Shown piece by piece: positions 14,021-21,926 of a stretch of DNA of 34,354 nt. The stretch lies in contig CALADI010000041.1 of the NCBI GenBank assembly GCA_937890525.1, forward strand, positions 1 through 34,354. Reading direction: 5' to 3'. The translations under genes were made by a program, and so were the position numbers. Numbering within the stretch: the first letter of the stretch is position 1; each line of letters starts with the position of its first letter. The notes below the pieces were generated by a model that worked only from the letters and a program-made list of their open reading frames with translations, did not search any database and was not told the origin of the DNA. The stretch is from an uncultured Clostridia bacterium (GTDB taxonomy: Bacteria > Bacillota > Clostridia > Oscillospirales > Oscillospiraceae).

Positions 14021-14899
14021 TCAATTTTCCCGGTTGGTCAGGCTGAGGGCAAGCTCCCGCATAAAATCGGTGTCCTCAAATGCATCCAAGTTCTGAAGCG
14101 CCGCATCCGTATGCTCCTGCACCAGAGATTCACACCGTTCCAGCCCGTACAAACGAACGAACGTGTTCTTCTCGGCATCCGTACCCACGGATTTGCCCAG
14201 CTTCTCGGCGGAGCCTACCACATCCAGCATATCATCCCGAATCTGGAATGCCAGACCAAGGTGGTCGGCAAAACTGCCCGCCGCTGCCAGACGCTGTTCG
14301 TCACCGCCCCCGGCGATCACGCCCATCATGCACGCTGCACGGATCAATGCCCCGGTTTTCCGGCTCTGGATATCCAAGATCTCCTGACGGGTACACTCCC
14401 GTTCCTCGCTCATGATGTCCAGCACCTGCCCGCCTACCATGCCGCAGCCACCGGCACATTGCGCCAGAACACGGACTGCATCCACCCGGGACTGGCTGGG
14501 CAGATTTGCCGATGCCACCGCTTCAAATGCCCCGGTAAGCAGACTGTCTCCCGCCAAAATAGCAATGGCTTCGCCGTATACTCGATGATTGGTAGGATTT
14601 CCCCGGCGGAAATCGTCATTGTCCATACAGGGCAGATCATCATGGATCAAGCTGTATGTATGGATCATTTCGATGGCCGCCGCCAAGGGCATTGCCATCT
14701 CCACATCCCCGCCGCACATCCGGCAGAATTCCAAAACCATGATGGGACGCAGGCGCTTCCCGCCCGCCAGCAAGCTGTAACGCATAGCGTCGAACAGTTT
14801 CTGCTGAGGTTCCTCAGGAAATTGGCGGCTTCGGCGCTCCAGATCCTCCTCGATCTTCGTCAAATAGGTGTGAAGTGTAGCGTCAAACTGCTGTGTCAT
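14021..14899 (-). CDS. ispA: IspA-type farnesyl/geranyl diphosphate synthase
   Basis: The 292-residue product is a trans-prenyl diphosphate synthase that condenses isopentenyl diphosphate onto allylic primers. The first aspartate-rich motif is DDLPCMDND (D87, D88, D93), followed by RRGNPTNH. The second is DDMLD (D222, D223, D226). GGKRLRP near 46-52 binds diphosphate. The two residues between the Asp pairs and the small residue upstream suggest a short-chain (C10-C15) product; this is inference. The gene overlaps xseB by 17 bases, an arrangement common in Firmicutes, where nusB, xseA, xseB and ispA are clustered. It ends close to the palindrome at 13985-14012. Confidence 0.93.
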   Translation of the reverse strand: MTQQFDATLHTYLTKIEEDLERRSRQFPEEPQQKLFDAMRYSLLAGGKRLRPIMVLEFCRMCGGDVEMAMPLAAAIEMIHTYSLIHDDLPCMDNDDFRRGNPTNHRVYGEAIAILAGDSLLTGAFEAVASANLPSQSRVDAVRVLAQCAGGCGMVGGQVLDIMSEERECTRQEILDIQSRKTGALIRAACMMGVIAGGGDEQRLAAAGSFADHLGLAFQIRDDMLDVVGSAEKLGKSVGTDAEKNTFVRLYGLERCESLVQEHTDAALQNLDAFEDTDFMRELALSLTNREN

Positions 14900-15122
14900 C
14901 GGAAAATCCTCCTTCTACCGGAGTGCCGTCTGCTCCGGGCAGAACCTTTTTCACTTGAAGTTCCGCTTCATCCAGAAGGGTCTGGCAGCTGCGCACAAGC
15001 TGCGTCCCCTCCTGAAACAGCTTCAGCGAGTCCTCCAATGCAATATCGCCCCGTTCCAATGCACGGACGATCTGCTCCAATCTGGAAAGAGAGGTTTCAA
15101 AACTCATATTCTTCTCATTCAT
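14883..15122 (-). CDS. xseB: XseB, exodeoxyribonuclease VII small subunit
   Basis: The 79-residue product matches XseB (80 aa in E. coli): SFETSLSRLEQIVRALERGDIALEDSLKLFQEGTQLVRSCQTLLDEAELQV. Several copies bind the XseA large subunit to make exonuclease VII, which degrades single-stranded DNA to oligonucleotides. The ATG at 15122 overlaps the last codons of xseA. A GGGGA site lies eight bases upstream. An ATG five codons later (MSFETS) is an alternative. It overlaps ispA at its 3' end. The C-terminal tail, KVLPGADGTPVEGGFSDDTAV, is not conserved. Confidence 0.93.
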   Translation of the reverse strand: MNEKNMSFETSLSRLEQIVRALERGDIALEDSLKLFQEGTQLVRSCQTLLDEAELQVKKVLPGADGTPVEGGFSDDTAV

Positions 15123-16326
15123 GTTCCTGTTCCCCCTGTTGAACCTGCGCACGGATCACTCCGTCGCTGACCTGCACATTCATCACATCCCCCGGATGAA
15201 CATCCCGGGTCTTGCGGACGATCCTGCCATCTTCTGTGGTTGCCATGGCATAACCTCTTGTGAGCACCTTCAGCGGACTCATGGCGTCCAGCTTAGCCGT
15301 CTGCGCCACAAAACGGTGGCGGTATCCCGCAAGAAGCTGGTTTTGGGCACTGTTGAGCTTGGTCTGCATCAGCGTTACTGTCCTGCGCCGCTGCTCAAAG
15401 GATGCCAGCGGTGATCTGAGCACCGGGCGGCTGGACAGCGTCGCCAGACGATCCTGACATCTGCCAATGTGCCGGCTGACGGATTGGATCATCGCCTGCT
15501 CTATGGAATCCAACTGCTGACGCAGGGCATTCTGATCCGGGACTACGATTTCTGCCGCATTGGATGGCGTAGCCGCCCGCACATCCGCCACAAAATCGGA
15601 TATGTAAAAATCAGGCTCATGACCCACCGCCGAGATCACCGGGATCTGGGACTGGTAAATGGCTCTGGCGATGCGCTCGTCGTTGAATGCCCACAGTTCC
15701 TCTGTGCTGCCGCCGCCCCTGCCCACGATCAGCACATCGGCCAGCCGGTAGCGGTTTGCATAGGCGATGGCTCCGGCGACCTCTGTGGGAGCTTCTGCAC
15801 CTTGAACACGCACCGGCAGAAACCGAACCTGCGTCAGAGGATAGCGTTGACGCAGAATTCGAAGAATATCATGAACCGCATCCCCCGCCTCGCTGGAAAT
15901 AATACCGATGATCCCCGGGTAAGTCGGGAGCGGCTTCTTGTGTGCCTTATCAAAGAGTCCCTCCGCCTCCAGCTTTCGCTTGAGCTGCTCAAACGCGGCA
16001 TTCAGTTCCCCCACGCCATCCATCATCAGAGCGGTGCAGTTAAGTTGATAAACACCATCACGGAGAAACACATTCACCGCGCCGAGAGCAACCACTTTCA
16101 TGCCATTTTCCGGACGGAACCGCAGCTTGGAAGCGCTGGAACGGAACATAACGCATTTTAAGATCCCCGTTTCGTCCTTCAGACTGAAATAGTGGTGCCC
16201 CGAGGGATACATCTTGTAGTTGCTGATCTCTCCCTGAACCGCCACATTCCGCAGCCGGGGATCCGCTTCCATCTTGTATTTGACATATTCATTGAACTGT
16301 CCAACGGATAGGATCTGTCTTTCCAT
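15115..16326 (-). CDS. xseA: XseA, exodeoxyribonuclease VII large subunit
   Basis: The 403-residue product has the XseA layout. An OB-fold at residues 1 to about 100 begins ILSVGQFNEYVKYKMEADPRLRNVAVQGEISNYKMYPSGHHYFSLKDE. The catalytic domain contains GIISSEAGDAVHDILRILRQRYP, DVLIVGRGGGSTEELWAFNDERIARAI and VISAVGHEPDFYISDFVADVRAATPSNAAE. A helical region and the C-terminal LDAMSPLKVLTRGYAMATTEDG complete it. The ATG at 16326 has GGAG seven bases upstream, inside the end of the Kae1-like gene; the longer frame to 16353 is not needed. It acts with XseB in recombination and mismatch-related DNA degradation. Confidence 0.95.
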   Translation of the reverse strand: MERQILSVGQFNEYVKYKMEADPRLRNVAVQGEISNYKMYPSGHHYFSLKDETGILKCVMFRSSASKLRFRPENGMKVVALGAVNVFLRDGVYQLNCTALMMDGVGELNAAFEQLKRKLEAEGLFDKAHKKPLPTYPGIIGIISSEAGDAVHDILRILRQRYPLTQVRFLPVRVQGAEAPTEVAGAIAYANRYRLADVLIVGRGGGSTEELWAFNDERIARAIYQSQIPVISAVGHEPDFYISDFVADVRAATPSNAAEIVVPDQNALRQQLDSIEQAMIQSVSRHIGRCQDRLATLSSRPVLRSPLASFEQRRRTVTLMQTKLNSAQNQLLAGYRHRFVAQTAKLDAMSPLKVLTRGYAMATTEDGRIVRKTRDVHPGDVMNVQVSDGVIRAQVQQGEQEHE

Positions 16327-16327
16327 A

Positions 16328-17254
16328 TCATTTCTCCAAGAGCCGGTGAGCAAGCACTGCTACGCCCATGGCATTGTCTGTGGCATACTGGGGCTGGGCA
16401 AACACCGGGTTCACCGGCTCCATCACCCGACGGAGCATGGAGTTAGATGCAACTCCCCCGGAAAATACCACCTCAAGCCCCGGATATTCTTTCTGCGCAT
16501 GGAGGGTAGCGGTGAGCACCGCCTGTGCCACACAGCGCAAAGCATACCCTGCCGTCTCTTCTGCCGAAGCCTTTGCTTCGTGGTACTGGCAGACTTTGTT
16601 CTGCACGCCGGACAGGGAAAAACTGAGCCCGGGGCACTTCACCCGGAACACAGCATTATCCTGGGCCATTTGGCTGAGCCGATCCAATTCCTTGCCCGAA
16701 GGGAAGGAAACGCCTAAAAGCTGCCCCGTACGGTCGATCAACTGACCAGCGGAGATATCCGTCGTTCCGCCGATCTTGGTGGCGGTGACATTCTTCTCGT
16801 GGGGTTCCACCAGAAGCAGCTCTGTGGTTCCCCCGGACAGATGCCACGCCAAGTGGGGGCGATCCATCAGCTCCATCCGCCCTGCGCTCCACAGCGCTGC
16901 GGCAATATGCCCCTGCTGGTGGCTCACCTCAAACAGTGGCACATGGAGCGCTTCGCTGAGCAGGGCAGCCTGAGAGATCCCCGCCAGAAAACAGGGCATG
17001 TAGCTGCCCTCCACCGCCCGAGGGCGGGTGCTCACGCCCACAGCAGCGATGCTGCCGGCATCCATATCCGAAAACAGCCTGCCGGAAAGCTCCGGCAGGC
17101 TCTTGATATGTGCAAACAGCGCATCGCTTTGACGCAGACCAAGCTGCCCTTGCTGAACACTCAGAAGCCGGGAGCAGTTGACCCCATCCTGCCCGTCAAA
17201 CCGGGCAATGGAAGTGGTGTAGTTACTGGTATCAAAGCCGATGGTATGGATCAT
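16328..17254 (-). CDS. Kae1/TsaD-like paralogue (peptidase M22 family)
   Basis: The 308-residue product has the ASKHA fold of TsaD/Kae1 but is shorter than true TsaD (about 335-340). It begins MIHTIGFDTSNYTTSIARFDG and not with the usual LAIESSCDETA. It retains an HxxxH metal motif (SHQQGHIAAAL), a glycine-rich LSGGTTELLLV segment, SFSLSGVQNKV, VFSGGVASNSMLRR and DNAMGVAVLA, which supplies a metal-binding Asp. Similar short paralogues sit between nusB and xseA in many Clostridia, and canonical TsaD is usually elsewhere in the genome. The function of the paralogue is not known, so calling it tRNA t6A synthase would be unsafe. Its ATG overlaps the nusB stop. Confidence 0.82.
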   Translation of the reverse strand: MIHTIGFDTSNYTTSIARFDGQDGVNCSRLLSVQQGQLGLRQSDALFAHIKSLPELSGRLFSDMDAGSIAAVGVSTRPRAVEGSYMPCFLAGISQAALLSEALHVPLFEVSHQQGHIAAALWSAGRMELMDRPHLAWHLSGGTTELLLVEPHEKNVTATKIGGTTDISAGQLIDRTGQLLGVSFPSGKELDRLSQMAQDNAVFRVKCPGLSFSLSGVQNKVCQYHEAKASAEETAGYALRCVAQAVLTATLHAQKEYPGLEVVFSGGVASNSMLRRVMEPVNPVFAQPQYATDNAMGVAVLAHRLLEK

Positions 17255-17760
17255 TGTGCAACCTCTTCGGCGGAGGATTCCTCGCTGCCGGCATCTGGCG
17301 CAGAAACTTCAGCCTGAGACTGAACCCTGCTGCGGACAAAGCTGCCGAGAATGCCGTTGACGAATGCACCGGACTCCTCATCGTATTTCTTGGCAAGGCG
17401 AACCGCTTCGGACACGGCGACCCCGTCGGGCACATCATCCAGATTGAGAATCTCAAAAATCGCTACCTGCATGATGCAGCGGGTCAGCCGGGAGATCCGG
17501 CGGATATCCCAGCCAATGGCATACTGGCCGATGATCTGGTTCAGCTCCTCCTGTGCCTGAGCAACACCGTTCACCACCTGCTTCAGGTAGCGGACCTGCC
17601 GGTCGGTGGGACGCTGGGCGTAAACCTCATTCTCCTGAGCCAGTTCCTCGTAATATGCTTCTTCCAGCCGGGTGGCGATGGTCTCGGCAGGGGTATCCCC
17701 GGTAAATTCACCGCCGTAAATCAAATGTACTGCCAGTTCTCTGGCATTTCCTCTTGTCAT
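17251..17760 (-). CDS. nusB: NusB, transcription antitermination factor
   Basis: The 169-residue product has the NusB all-helical domain: MTRGNARELAVHLIYGGEF at the start, then YLKQVVNGVAQAQEELNQIIGQYAIGWDIRRISRLTRCIMQVAIFEILNLDDVPDGVAVSEAVRLAKKYDEESGAFVNGILGSF. NusB binds boxA RNA with NusE (S10) and promotes rRNA antitermination. The acidic tail after residue 150 (QAEVSAPDAGSEESSAEEVAQ) is a non-conserved extension. The frame continues upstream to 17796, but the ATG at 17760 gives the normal N-terminus. The gene is ten bases from asp23. Confidence 0.94.
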   Translation of the reverse strand: MTRGNARELAVHLIYGGEFTGDTPAETIATRLEEAYYEELAQENEVYAQRPTDRQVRYLKQVVNGVAQAQEELNQIIGQYAIGWDIRRISRLTRCIMQVAIFEILNLDDVPDGVAVSEAVRLAKKYDEESGAFVNGILGSFVRSRVQSQAEVSAPDAGSEESSAEEVAQ

Positions 17761-17770
17761 GGCGCCTGCC

Positions 17771-18109
17771 TTACTGACGGACGATGCCGCAGACATTCAC
17801 ATGGACATGGGACACTTCCACACCGGTCATGGACTCCAGCGCGTTGGTCACTGCGTCCTGCACCGCATTGGCGGCAGAGACAACGCTCTGGTTGTAGGAC
17901 ACATTGATGTAGCACTCGACCTCGACCCGCTCGTCGTCACCGATTGTGACTTTGATCCCCTTGCCCCAGTTGATACCGGGCTTGCCGGCGAGGGACACAT
18001 TCTCGACCTCCGCAACGGCCTGATAGATGATGGAAACCAGAACCTCTTCGGAAATCATCACGCTGCCGTTTTCCTGAGTCTGGGTGACATACTGCTTGTA
18101 ATCAGCCAT
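17771..18109 (-). CDS. Asp23/Gls24 family envelope stress response protein
   Basis: The 112-residue product is an Asp23 (alkaline shock) domain protein: GSVMISEEVLVSIIYQAVAEVENVSLAGKPGINWGKGIKVTIGDDERVEVECYINVSYNQSVVSAANAVQDAVTNALESMTGVEVSHVHVNVCGI. Members are cytosolic or membrane-associated and linked to envelope stress. The YqhY-type member is found next to nusB in many Firmicutes, as here. AGGAGG precedes the ATG by a short spacer. A SigA promoter lies at 18167-18194, so this is the first gene of the asp23-nusB-kae1-xseA-xseB-ispA operon. Confidence 0.92.
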   Translation of the reverse strand: MADYKQYVTQTQENGSVMISEEVLVSIIYQAVAEVENVSLAGKPGINWGKGIKVTIGDDERVEVECYINVSYNQSVVSAANAVQDAVTNALESMTGVEVSHVHVNVCGIVRQ

Positions 18110-18166
18110 GGTAATATACCTCCTAGTTCAATGGCCGCATCAAGGCGACACGACCCACTTTGTTCT

Positions 18167-18194
18167 ATTGTACCACAGTTATGAAAAATTACAA
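18167..18194 (-). promoter_or_regulatory. SigA-type promoter for the asp23-nusB-xseAB-ispA operon
   Basis: The minus strand has TTGTAA (18189-18194), a 16-base spacer and TACAAT (18167-18172). It follows the spoIIIAH terminator directly. Confidence 0.7.
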
Positions 18195-18205
18195 CTATTT
18201 TCTGC

Positions 18206-18236
18206 GTAAAAATGGCGCTGCCATCGCAGCGCCATT
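18206..18236 (-). terminator. Intrinsic terminator of the spoIIIA operon
   Basis: On the minus strand, AATGGCGCTGC pairs with GCAGCGCCATT around the loop GATG, followed by a short T-run. It lies four bases after the spoIIIAH stop codon. Confidence 0.88.
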
Positions 18237-18239
18237 GGG

Positions 18240-18803
18240 TTATTGCACTTCTACGATGCGGATGTTCTCCAGATCGTAGGACGACTGCGCCAGAATGATA
18301 TCCGTGATCACCGCCACATCCGTCTGCTGGAGTCCTTCCTCCGGCGCGGCAACCGCCACGCTGATCCCATCGTCGCTCATATAGGCCACACAGTCGGCAT
18401 AGCCCTTTGCCACCACAAGGCTCTCGATCTGGGCTTCGCTCAGCGCCACCTGAACGATCTGCTCCAATTCCTCTGCGGAAGCTTCGCTGGCGCTTTCATC
18501 ATAGGACATCGCTTCTTGCAGCATGGACACAGCACTGTCCCGGGCTTCCTGTCTGGAGAGCCGCACCGAAGCAAAATAGTCCGACGAAGTGGTGTTGGAC
18601 AGATCCGTCCCCTCCTGCGCCGCAAGGGACTGGGCATTGTCGCCCATGACCAGCATGCTGTCATCCATGATCTTCTCAGAATCCAGCTTATCGGTGAGGG
18701 AAACGGGCTGACCACCCTCGGTGTAGAGCCAGTTGAGGTAGATTCCCGCGCAGACCGTTACCAGAACCGCAGCGGCCACCACATTTTTCTTCCATGTTTT
18801 CAT
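18240..18803 (-). CDS. spoIIIAH: SpoIIIAH, stage III sporulation channel protein
   Basis: The 187-residue product has one N-terminal membrane segment (NVVAAAVLVTVCAGIYLNWLY) and an intermembrane-space domain. Its sequence includes YFASVRLSRQEARDSAVSMLQEAM, VALSEAQIESLVVAKGYADCVAYMSDDGISVAVAA and DVAVITDIILAQSSYDLENIRIVEV, typical of the YscJ/FliF-like ring domain of SpoIIIAH. In the mother cell it pairs across the septum with SpoIIQ to form the feeding channel. It is the last gene of the spoIIIA operon, 16 bases after spoIIIAG, and is followed by a terminator. No spoIIQ was seen in this window. Confidence 0.93.
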   Translation of the reverse strand: MKTWKKNVVAAAVLVTVCAGIYLNWLYTEGGQPVSLTDKLDSEKIMDDSMLVMGDNAQSLAAQEGTDLSNTTSSDYFASVRLSRQEARDSAVSMLQEAMSYDESASEASAEELEQIVQVALSEAQIESLVVAKGYADCVAYMSDDGISVAVAAPEEGLQQTDVAVITDIILAQSSYDLENIRIVEVQ

Positions 18804-18819
18804 AAAATGATTCCTCCAT

Positions 18820-19326
18820 TCATTTCATTTTCACAACGGATATTTGATCGGAGCGCAATCCCGTCACGCAGCCTACCGCCTCCACGACCCGCAGCCGCAC
18901 CTGTGCCGAGTCTGCTCCCTGGCAGCATACCACCGCCCCCCGGTAAACCGGCGGATCTACCCGCCGCACCAATCCCCGCTCCTGACGGGAGGGATCCTCC
19001 ACGATCACGGTATCAGCGCTTTGCCGCAGGCTCTCCGACTGCTGATCCGAGGATACATCCGTCTGAAAGCTGGTTTCGCTGCCTGTGCTCTCTGTGAGCA
19101 GCACGCTGACCTGTCCGACACCCTGAATGCTGGCAAGCACCTGCTCCAACTTCTGCTCCAGCGATTCTTCCGCCGGCAACTGGGTGGGTTGAGGTTCCTG
19201 CCGAGATCCCGCCCCGGAGCGCACCGGAATCATCATCAGTACCAAGCCAAGCCCCACCACCAGCAGGACATATCGATACTTCTCCCACAATGCCTTCCAT
19301 TGCCTCTTCGGTTCTAGTTCTTCCAT
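18820..19326 (-). CDS. spoIIIAG: SpoIIIAG, stage III sporulation channel protein
   Basis: The 168-residue product has an N-terminal cytosolic stretch, one membrane segment (YRYVLLVVGLGLVLMMIPV) and a ring-forming domain. Family stretches are LEQVLASIQGVGQVSVLLTESTGSETSFQTD, a variable middle, then DPPVYRGAVVCCQGADSAQVRLRVVEAVGCVTGLRSDQISVVKMK. In B. subtilis, SpoIIIAG builds a large oligomeric ring of the mother-cell/forespore channel. Its start overlaps the 3' end of spoIIIAF by 13 bases, so translation is coupled. Confidence 0.93.
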   Translation of the reverse strand: MEELEPKRQWKALWEKYRYVLLVVGLGLVLMMIPVRSGAGSRQEPQPTQLPAEESLEQKLEQVLASIQGVGQVSVLLTESTGSETSFQTDVSSDQQSESLRQSADTVIVEDPSRQERGLVRRVDPPVYRGAVVCCQGADSAQVRLRVVEAVGCVTGLRSDQISVVKMK

Positions 19327-19787
19327 TGCTGTGCGCTCCTCTCGATGAGCAGATCATCTTCCAAGATCCCGGTGATCACCTCTTTTTCCCGGGGGCTCAC
19401 CCGTCCGGTCAATGTGGCAAATACCGGGTACAGGGTATCCGTATCCACCTCTACATGGACATCCAGCTCCACCCCCATTGCTTCGGCTTTGTCCAAGATA
19501 TATGCACGCGCCTGCTGGGATATGCTCTGCATGATGGCTTCATGAGCCTGCGTCATCCCCATCTCAGCGGCAGACTGGGCCATTGCAGTATAGTCTTTCA
19601 AAGGAGCAGTCAAGCCACCGGGATCAAAGCTGCGCAGAGGGGCAATGGCAACCACAGTCACGAACAGTCCACACAGCATTTTTCTCATGCTCCCCCCTGC
19701 CCCCTTATCCCCCCCAATGGACAGTACCAGCGCCGACAGGATCCCAGCGCACACCAGCGACATCATGTATTTCCCAATGCCGTTCAT
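19314..19787 (-). CDS. spoIIIAF: SpoIIIAF, stage III sporulation membrane protein
   Basis: The 157-residue product has two N-terminal membrane segments (YMMSLVCAGILSALVLSIGG and KMLCGLFVTVVAIAPL) and a soluble C-terminal domain containing AEAMGVELDVHVEVDTD and VSPREKEVITGILEDDL. The pattern matches SpoIIIAF, whose soluble domain is a ring-building-like fold. The ATG directly abuts the spoIIIAE stop codon. It overlaps spoIIIAG at its end. Position in the operon strongly supports the call even though the sequence is poorly conserved. Confidence 0.9.
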   Translation of the reverse strand: MNGIGKYMMSLVCAGILSALVLSIGGDKGAGGSMRKMLCGLFVTVVAIAPLRSFDPGGLTAPLKDYTAMAQSAAEMGMTQAHEAIMQSISQQARAYILDKAEAMGVELDVHVEVDTDTLYPVFATLTGRVSPREKEVITGILEDDLLIERSAQQWKN

Positions 19788-20822
19788 CTATCCCACCCCC
19801 TTCATAAAGCAGACCGTACTGATGAGCAGCAGTACGCTCTGGGTGCTGACCATGGCCAACAGGATGCCCATGACCCCAGAGAAATCCCCCACCAGCTTAG
19901 CGGAGGCGTTGGGGGAAAGAGAACCGCACAGCGCCCCCAACCCCTTCAATAGAAGATACTGCACCCCCAGCCGAATGAACGGCCCGGCAAACAGAGCAAG
20001 GATGGTCAGCACGCCGTATACCCCCGCTGCGCTTCGCATCACCCCTGCTCCCACAAGAACTGCCTCGGAAGCATCCGACAGGATCCCGCCGATCACGGGA
20101 ACTGCCCCGGAAATGGTGATCTTCGCCGCTTTCAAGGCCGCGGTGTCGGTGCTGCCGCTGACCACCCCGGTGACGGCCATATACCCCGTGAAAAGATAAA
20201 GCCCCAGCTTTAGGCTCCAAACCATTGTCCATCGCAGGAATGCCTTCATGCTGCCCAGCAGATCGATTTGAAGCGCTGCATTGGCAATGGACAGCGCCAG
20301 ATACAGGTAGATCATTGGGACGATCAGCTTGCAGATCCCCGTAGAGATCAACGAATCAAACAGCGCCGTGCCCGTATACAATGCCGTGGAGGAGGTGATC
20401 CCTCCCTGCGCCGCCAATGCCCCAGTCATCACAGGAAACAAAAGCTTTCCATACTCGCTCAGCTCCTGCACCGTCTGCACACCAAGTTGGATCAAAGATG
20501 CAGACGGCTCCAGCAGCGCCATGGACACCCCTACCGTCTCTGCCAATTCCATGGTCCTGCCGGACATGGACGGGGCGATCTGACGGACGATGCCGCACAG
20601 CAGTACCATTGCTGCCGTGCGCAGGCACACCCCCATAGCCTCATGCAGGGACGGATTCCAACGCTGCATGGCATAGGTAAGCACATTCCAAAGCCCCTCT
20701 CCAAAGGAATCCGCCTTCTCCGGCACAGCCTGTGCCACCTGTGACGGTGCCGGCGGAGCTGTAAACTCCATACCCTGCACCGGAATGCTCAAGGCAATCA
20801 GTACCGCTGCAAGGATCATCAT
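19788..20822 (-). CDS. spoIIIAE: SpoIIIAE, polytopic stage III sporulation protein
   Basis: The 344-residue form begins MMILAAVLIALSIPVQGMEF, a signal-peptide-like segment, and is followed by at least six membrane segments. Family stretches are VCLRTAAMVLLCGIVRQIAPSM, LFPVMTGALAAQGGITSSTALY, YLYLALSIANAALQIDLLGSM and KITISGAVPVIGGILSDASEAVLVGAGVMRSAAGVYGVLTILALFAGPFIRLGVQYLLLKGL. SpoIIIAE is about 400 residues in B. subtilis, so this version is shorter. The open frame extends to 21002, but that would cover half of spoIIIAD. The ATG at 20822 is six bases after the spoIIIAD stop. AGGAGGTG occurs about 20 bases upstream, so the start retains some uncertainty. Confidence 0.9.
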   Translation of the reverse strand: MMILAAVLIALSIPVQGMEFTAPPAPSQVAQAVPEKADSFGEGLWNVLTYAMQRWNPSLHEAMGVCLRTAAMVLLCGIVRQIAPSMSGRTMELAETVGVSMALLEPSASLIQLGVQTVQELSEYGKLLFPVMTGALAAQGGITSSTALYTGTALFDSLISTGICKLIVPMIYLYLALSIANAALQIDLLGSMKAFLRWTMVWSLKLGLYLFTGYMAVTGVVSGSTDTAALKAAKITISGAVPVIGGILSDASEAVLVGAGVMRSAAGVYGVLTILALFAGPFIRLGVQYLLLKGLGALCGSLSPNASAKLVGDFSGVMGILLAMVSTQSVLLLISTVCFMKGVG

Positions 20823-20827
20823 TTGTC

Positions 20828-21223
20828 TCAAAGCTGCATGAGCACCTCCTGTAAAATCGCCACAAGCTGGCGCAGCAGGGGCAGGCTGAGAAATAAGATC
20901 ACGCCGTTGGAAAGAAATTGCAGTGCCTTTCCCAAGGAAGACTCCCCCGCATCTGCACATACCAGACCGATCAGCTCGGACAAAAAACCAATCCCCGCAC
21001 ATTTCAGCAGCACCGTGACCAACTCACTGTCCAGATCACCCAGCTTGCGAAGTTCCGATAAAAACTGGGCCACCGGCTCTAAGAACATCCCCGCGGCAAT
21101 GCAGACCAGACAGCAGACCGCCATGGTCAGGATCGCACTTAGATCTTTGCTCTGCCTGCCAAGCAGTAAAATCAGAATCACCGCCACCAACACCATGGCG
21201 GCTGCCTGTAAGTATAGTTCCAT
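20828..21223 (-). CDS. spoIIIAD: SpoIIIAD, stage III sporulation membrane protein
   Basis: The 131-residue product starts MELYLQAAAMVLVAVILILLLGRQSKDLSAILTMAVCCLVCIAAGMFLEPVAQFLSEL and continues LKCAGIGFLSELIGLVCADAGESSLGKALQFLSNGVILFLSLPLLRQLVAILQEVL. This is the SpoIIIAC/AD family with several membrane segments. The ATG at 21223 overlaps the spoIIIAC stop (TGATG), and a TTG one codon earlier is unlikely. It is a membrane component of the SpoIIIA-SpoIIQ channel. Confidence 0.93.
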   Translation of the reverse strand: MELYLQAAAMVLVAVILILLLGRQSKDLSAILTMAVCCLVCIAAGMFLEPVAQFLSELRKLGDLDSELVTVLLKCAGIGFLSELIGLVCADAGESSLGKALQFLSNGVILFLSLPLLRQLVAILQEVLMQL

Positions 21224-21417
21224 CAAAAACTAAACAGTCGTTTGACCAATTCAAACAGGTCATAGATCTTCTGCGCCAACATCATCAGTACCACCACCAG
21301 TCCCGCCAGCGTGGTCATGGTGGCCTGTTCCTCCCGTCCGGATCTGGATAGCACCTGATTGAGAATGGATACGATGATGCCAACGGCAGCGATCTTAAAA
21401 ATCAGGTCGATCTCCAT
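21223..21417 (-). CDS. spoIIIAC: SpoIIIAC, small stage III sporulation membrane protein
   Basis: The 64-residue product, MEIDLIFKIAAVGIIVSILNQVLSRSGREEQATMTTLAGLVVVLMMLAQKIYDLFELVKRLFSF, has two membrane segments and is the usual length for SpoIIIAC. The longer frame to 21456 reads into spoIIIAB in another frame. The ATG begins just two bases before the spoIIIAB stop codon, and the 3' end overlaps the spoIIIAD start. Confidence 0.93.
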   Translation of the reverse strand: MEIDLIFKIAAVGIIVSILNQVLSRSGREEQATMTTLAGLVVVLMMLAQKIYDLFELVKRLFSF

Positions 21418-21419
21418 AG

Positions 21420-21926
21420 TCACAACAGCAGGATCGCCAGAGCTGCTCCTGCACAAAGCCCCAAGGTCTGATAGCTGCGGATCCGATCCTGACGATGGTC
21501 TGCTAGTTCCTGCCGGACACTTTGGGTCTGCTCGGCACAGCCCTCGATGCCCCGGATCTGCCCAGGCAGATCAAAGCAGCCCATTCCACTGCCCAGTCTT
21601 GCAAGGATCTTCCGAACCGAGTCGGGCAGCTGCTCTCCCGCCAGCACCGCACCCATACAGCTTGGCGCATCGGGCGCCACCTGACGATCCAACTCCTCCG
21701 CCATGGATAAGAATACCGGCTTCAGCCTGCCCCGCAGTAAATTGGCAGTTTTCCTGCAAAGCTGGGGAAGCGGTGTCATCTGATAGGATAGTTCACAACT
21801 CATATATTCCAGCGCCATGCCCAGTTCCTCAAGCATCCGCTCCTCCGTGCGATAGGCACACGCCCGTATAAACCCCATGCCGCCGCATCCTGCGACGATC
21901 AAAACAGCGCCGATCCATTTTATCAT
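21420..21926 (-). CDS. spoIIIAB: SpoIIIAB, stage III sporulation protein
   Basis: The 168-residue product starts with a membrane segment (MIKWIGAVLIVAGCGGMGF) and continues as a helical domain: RTEERMLEELGMALEYMSCELSYQMTPLPQLCRKTA, then GCFDLPGQIRGIEGCAEQTQSVRQELADHRQDRIRSYQTLGLCAGAALAILLL, with a second hydrophobic C-terminus. SpoIIIAB resembles the GspF-type platform protein of secretion systems. The ATG at 21926 overlaps the spoIIIAA stop (ATGA), and AAAGGA lies about eight bases upstream. The longer frame to 22082 is not needed. Confidence 0.92.
   Translation of the reverse strand: MIKWIGAVLIVAGCGGMGFIRACAYRTEERMLEELGMALEYMSCELSYQMTPLPQLCRKTANLLRGRLKPVFLSMAEELDRQVAPDAPSCMGAVLAGEQLPDSVRKILARLGSGMGCFDLPGQIRGIEGCAEQTQSVRQELADHRQDRIRSYQTLGLCAGAALAILLL

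Noticed and set aside
16328..17254. Calling the Kae1-like gene canonical tsaD
   Set aside because: The N-terminal motif and length differ from TsaD, and Clostridia commonly carry this as a second paralogue.
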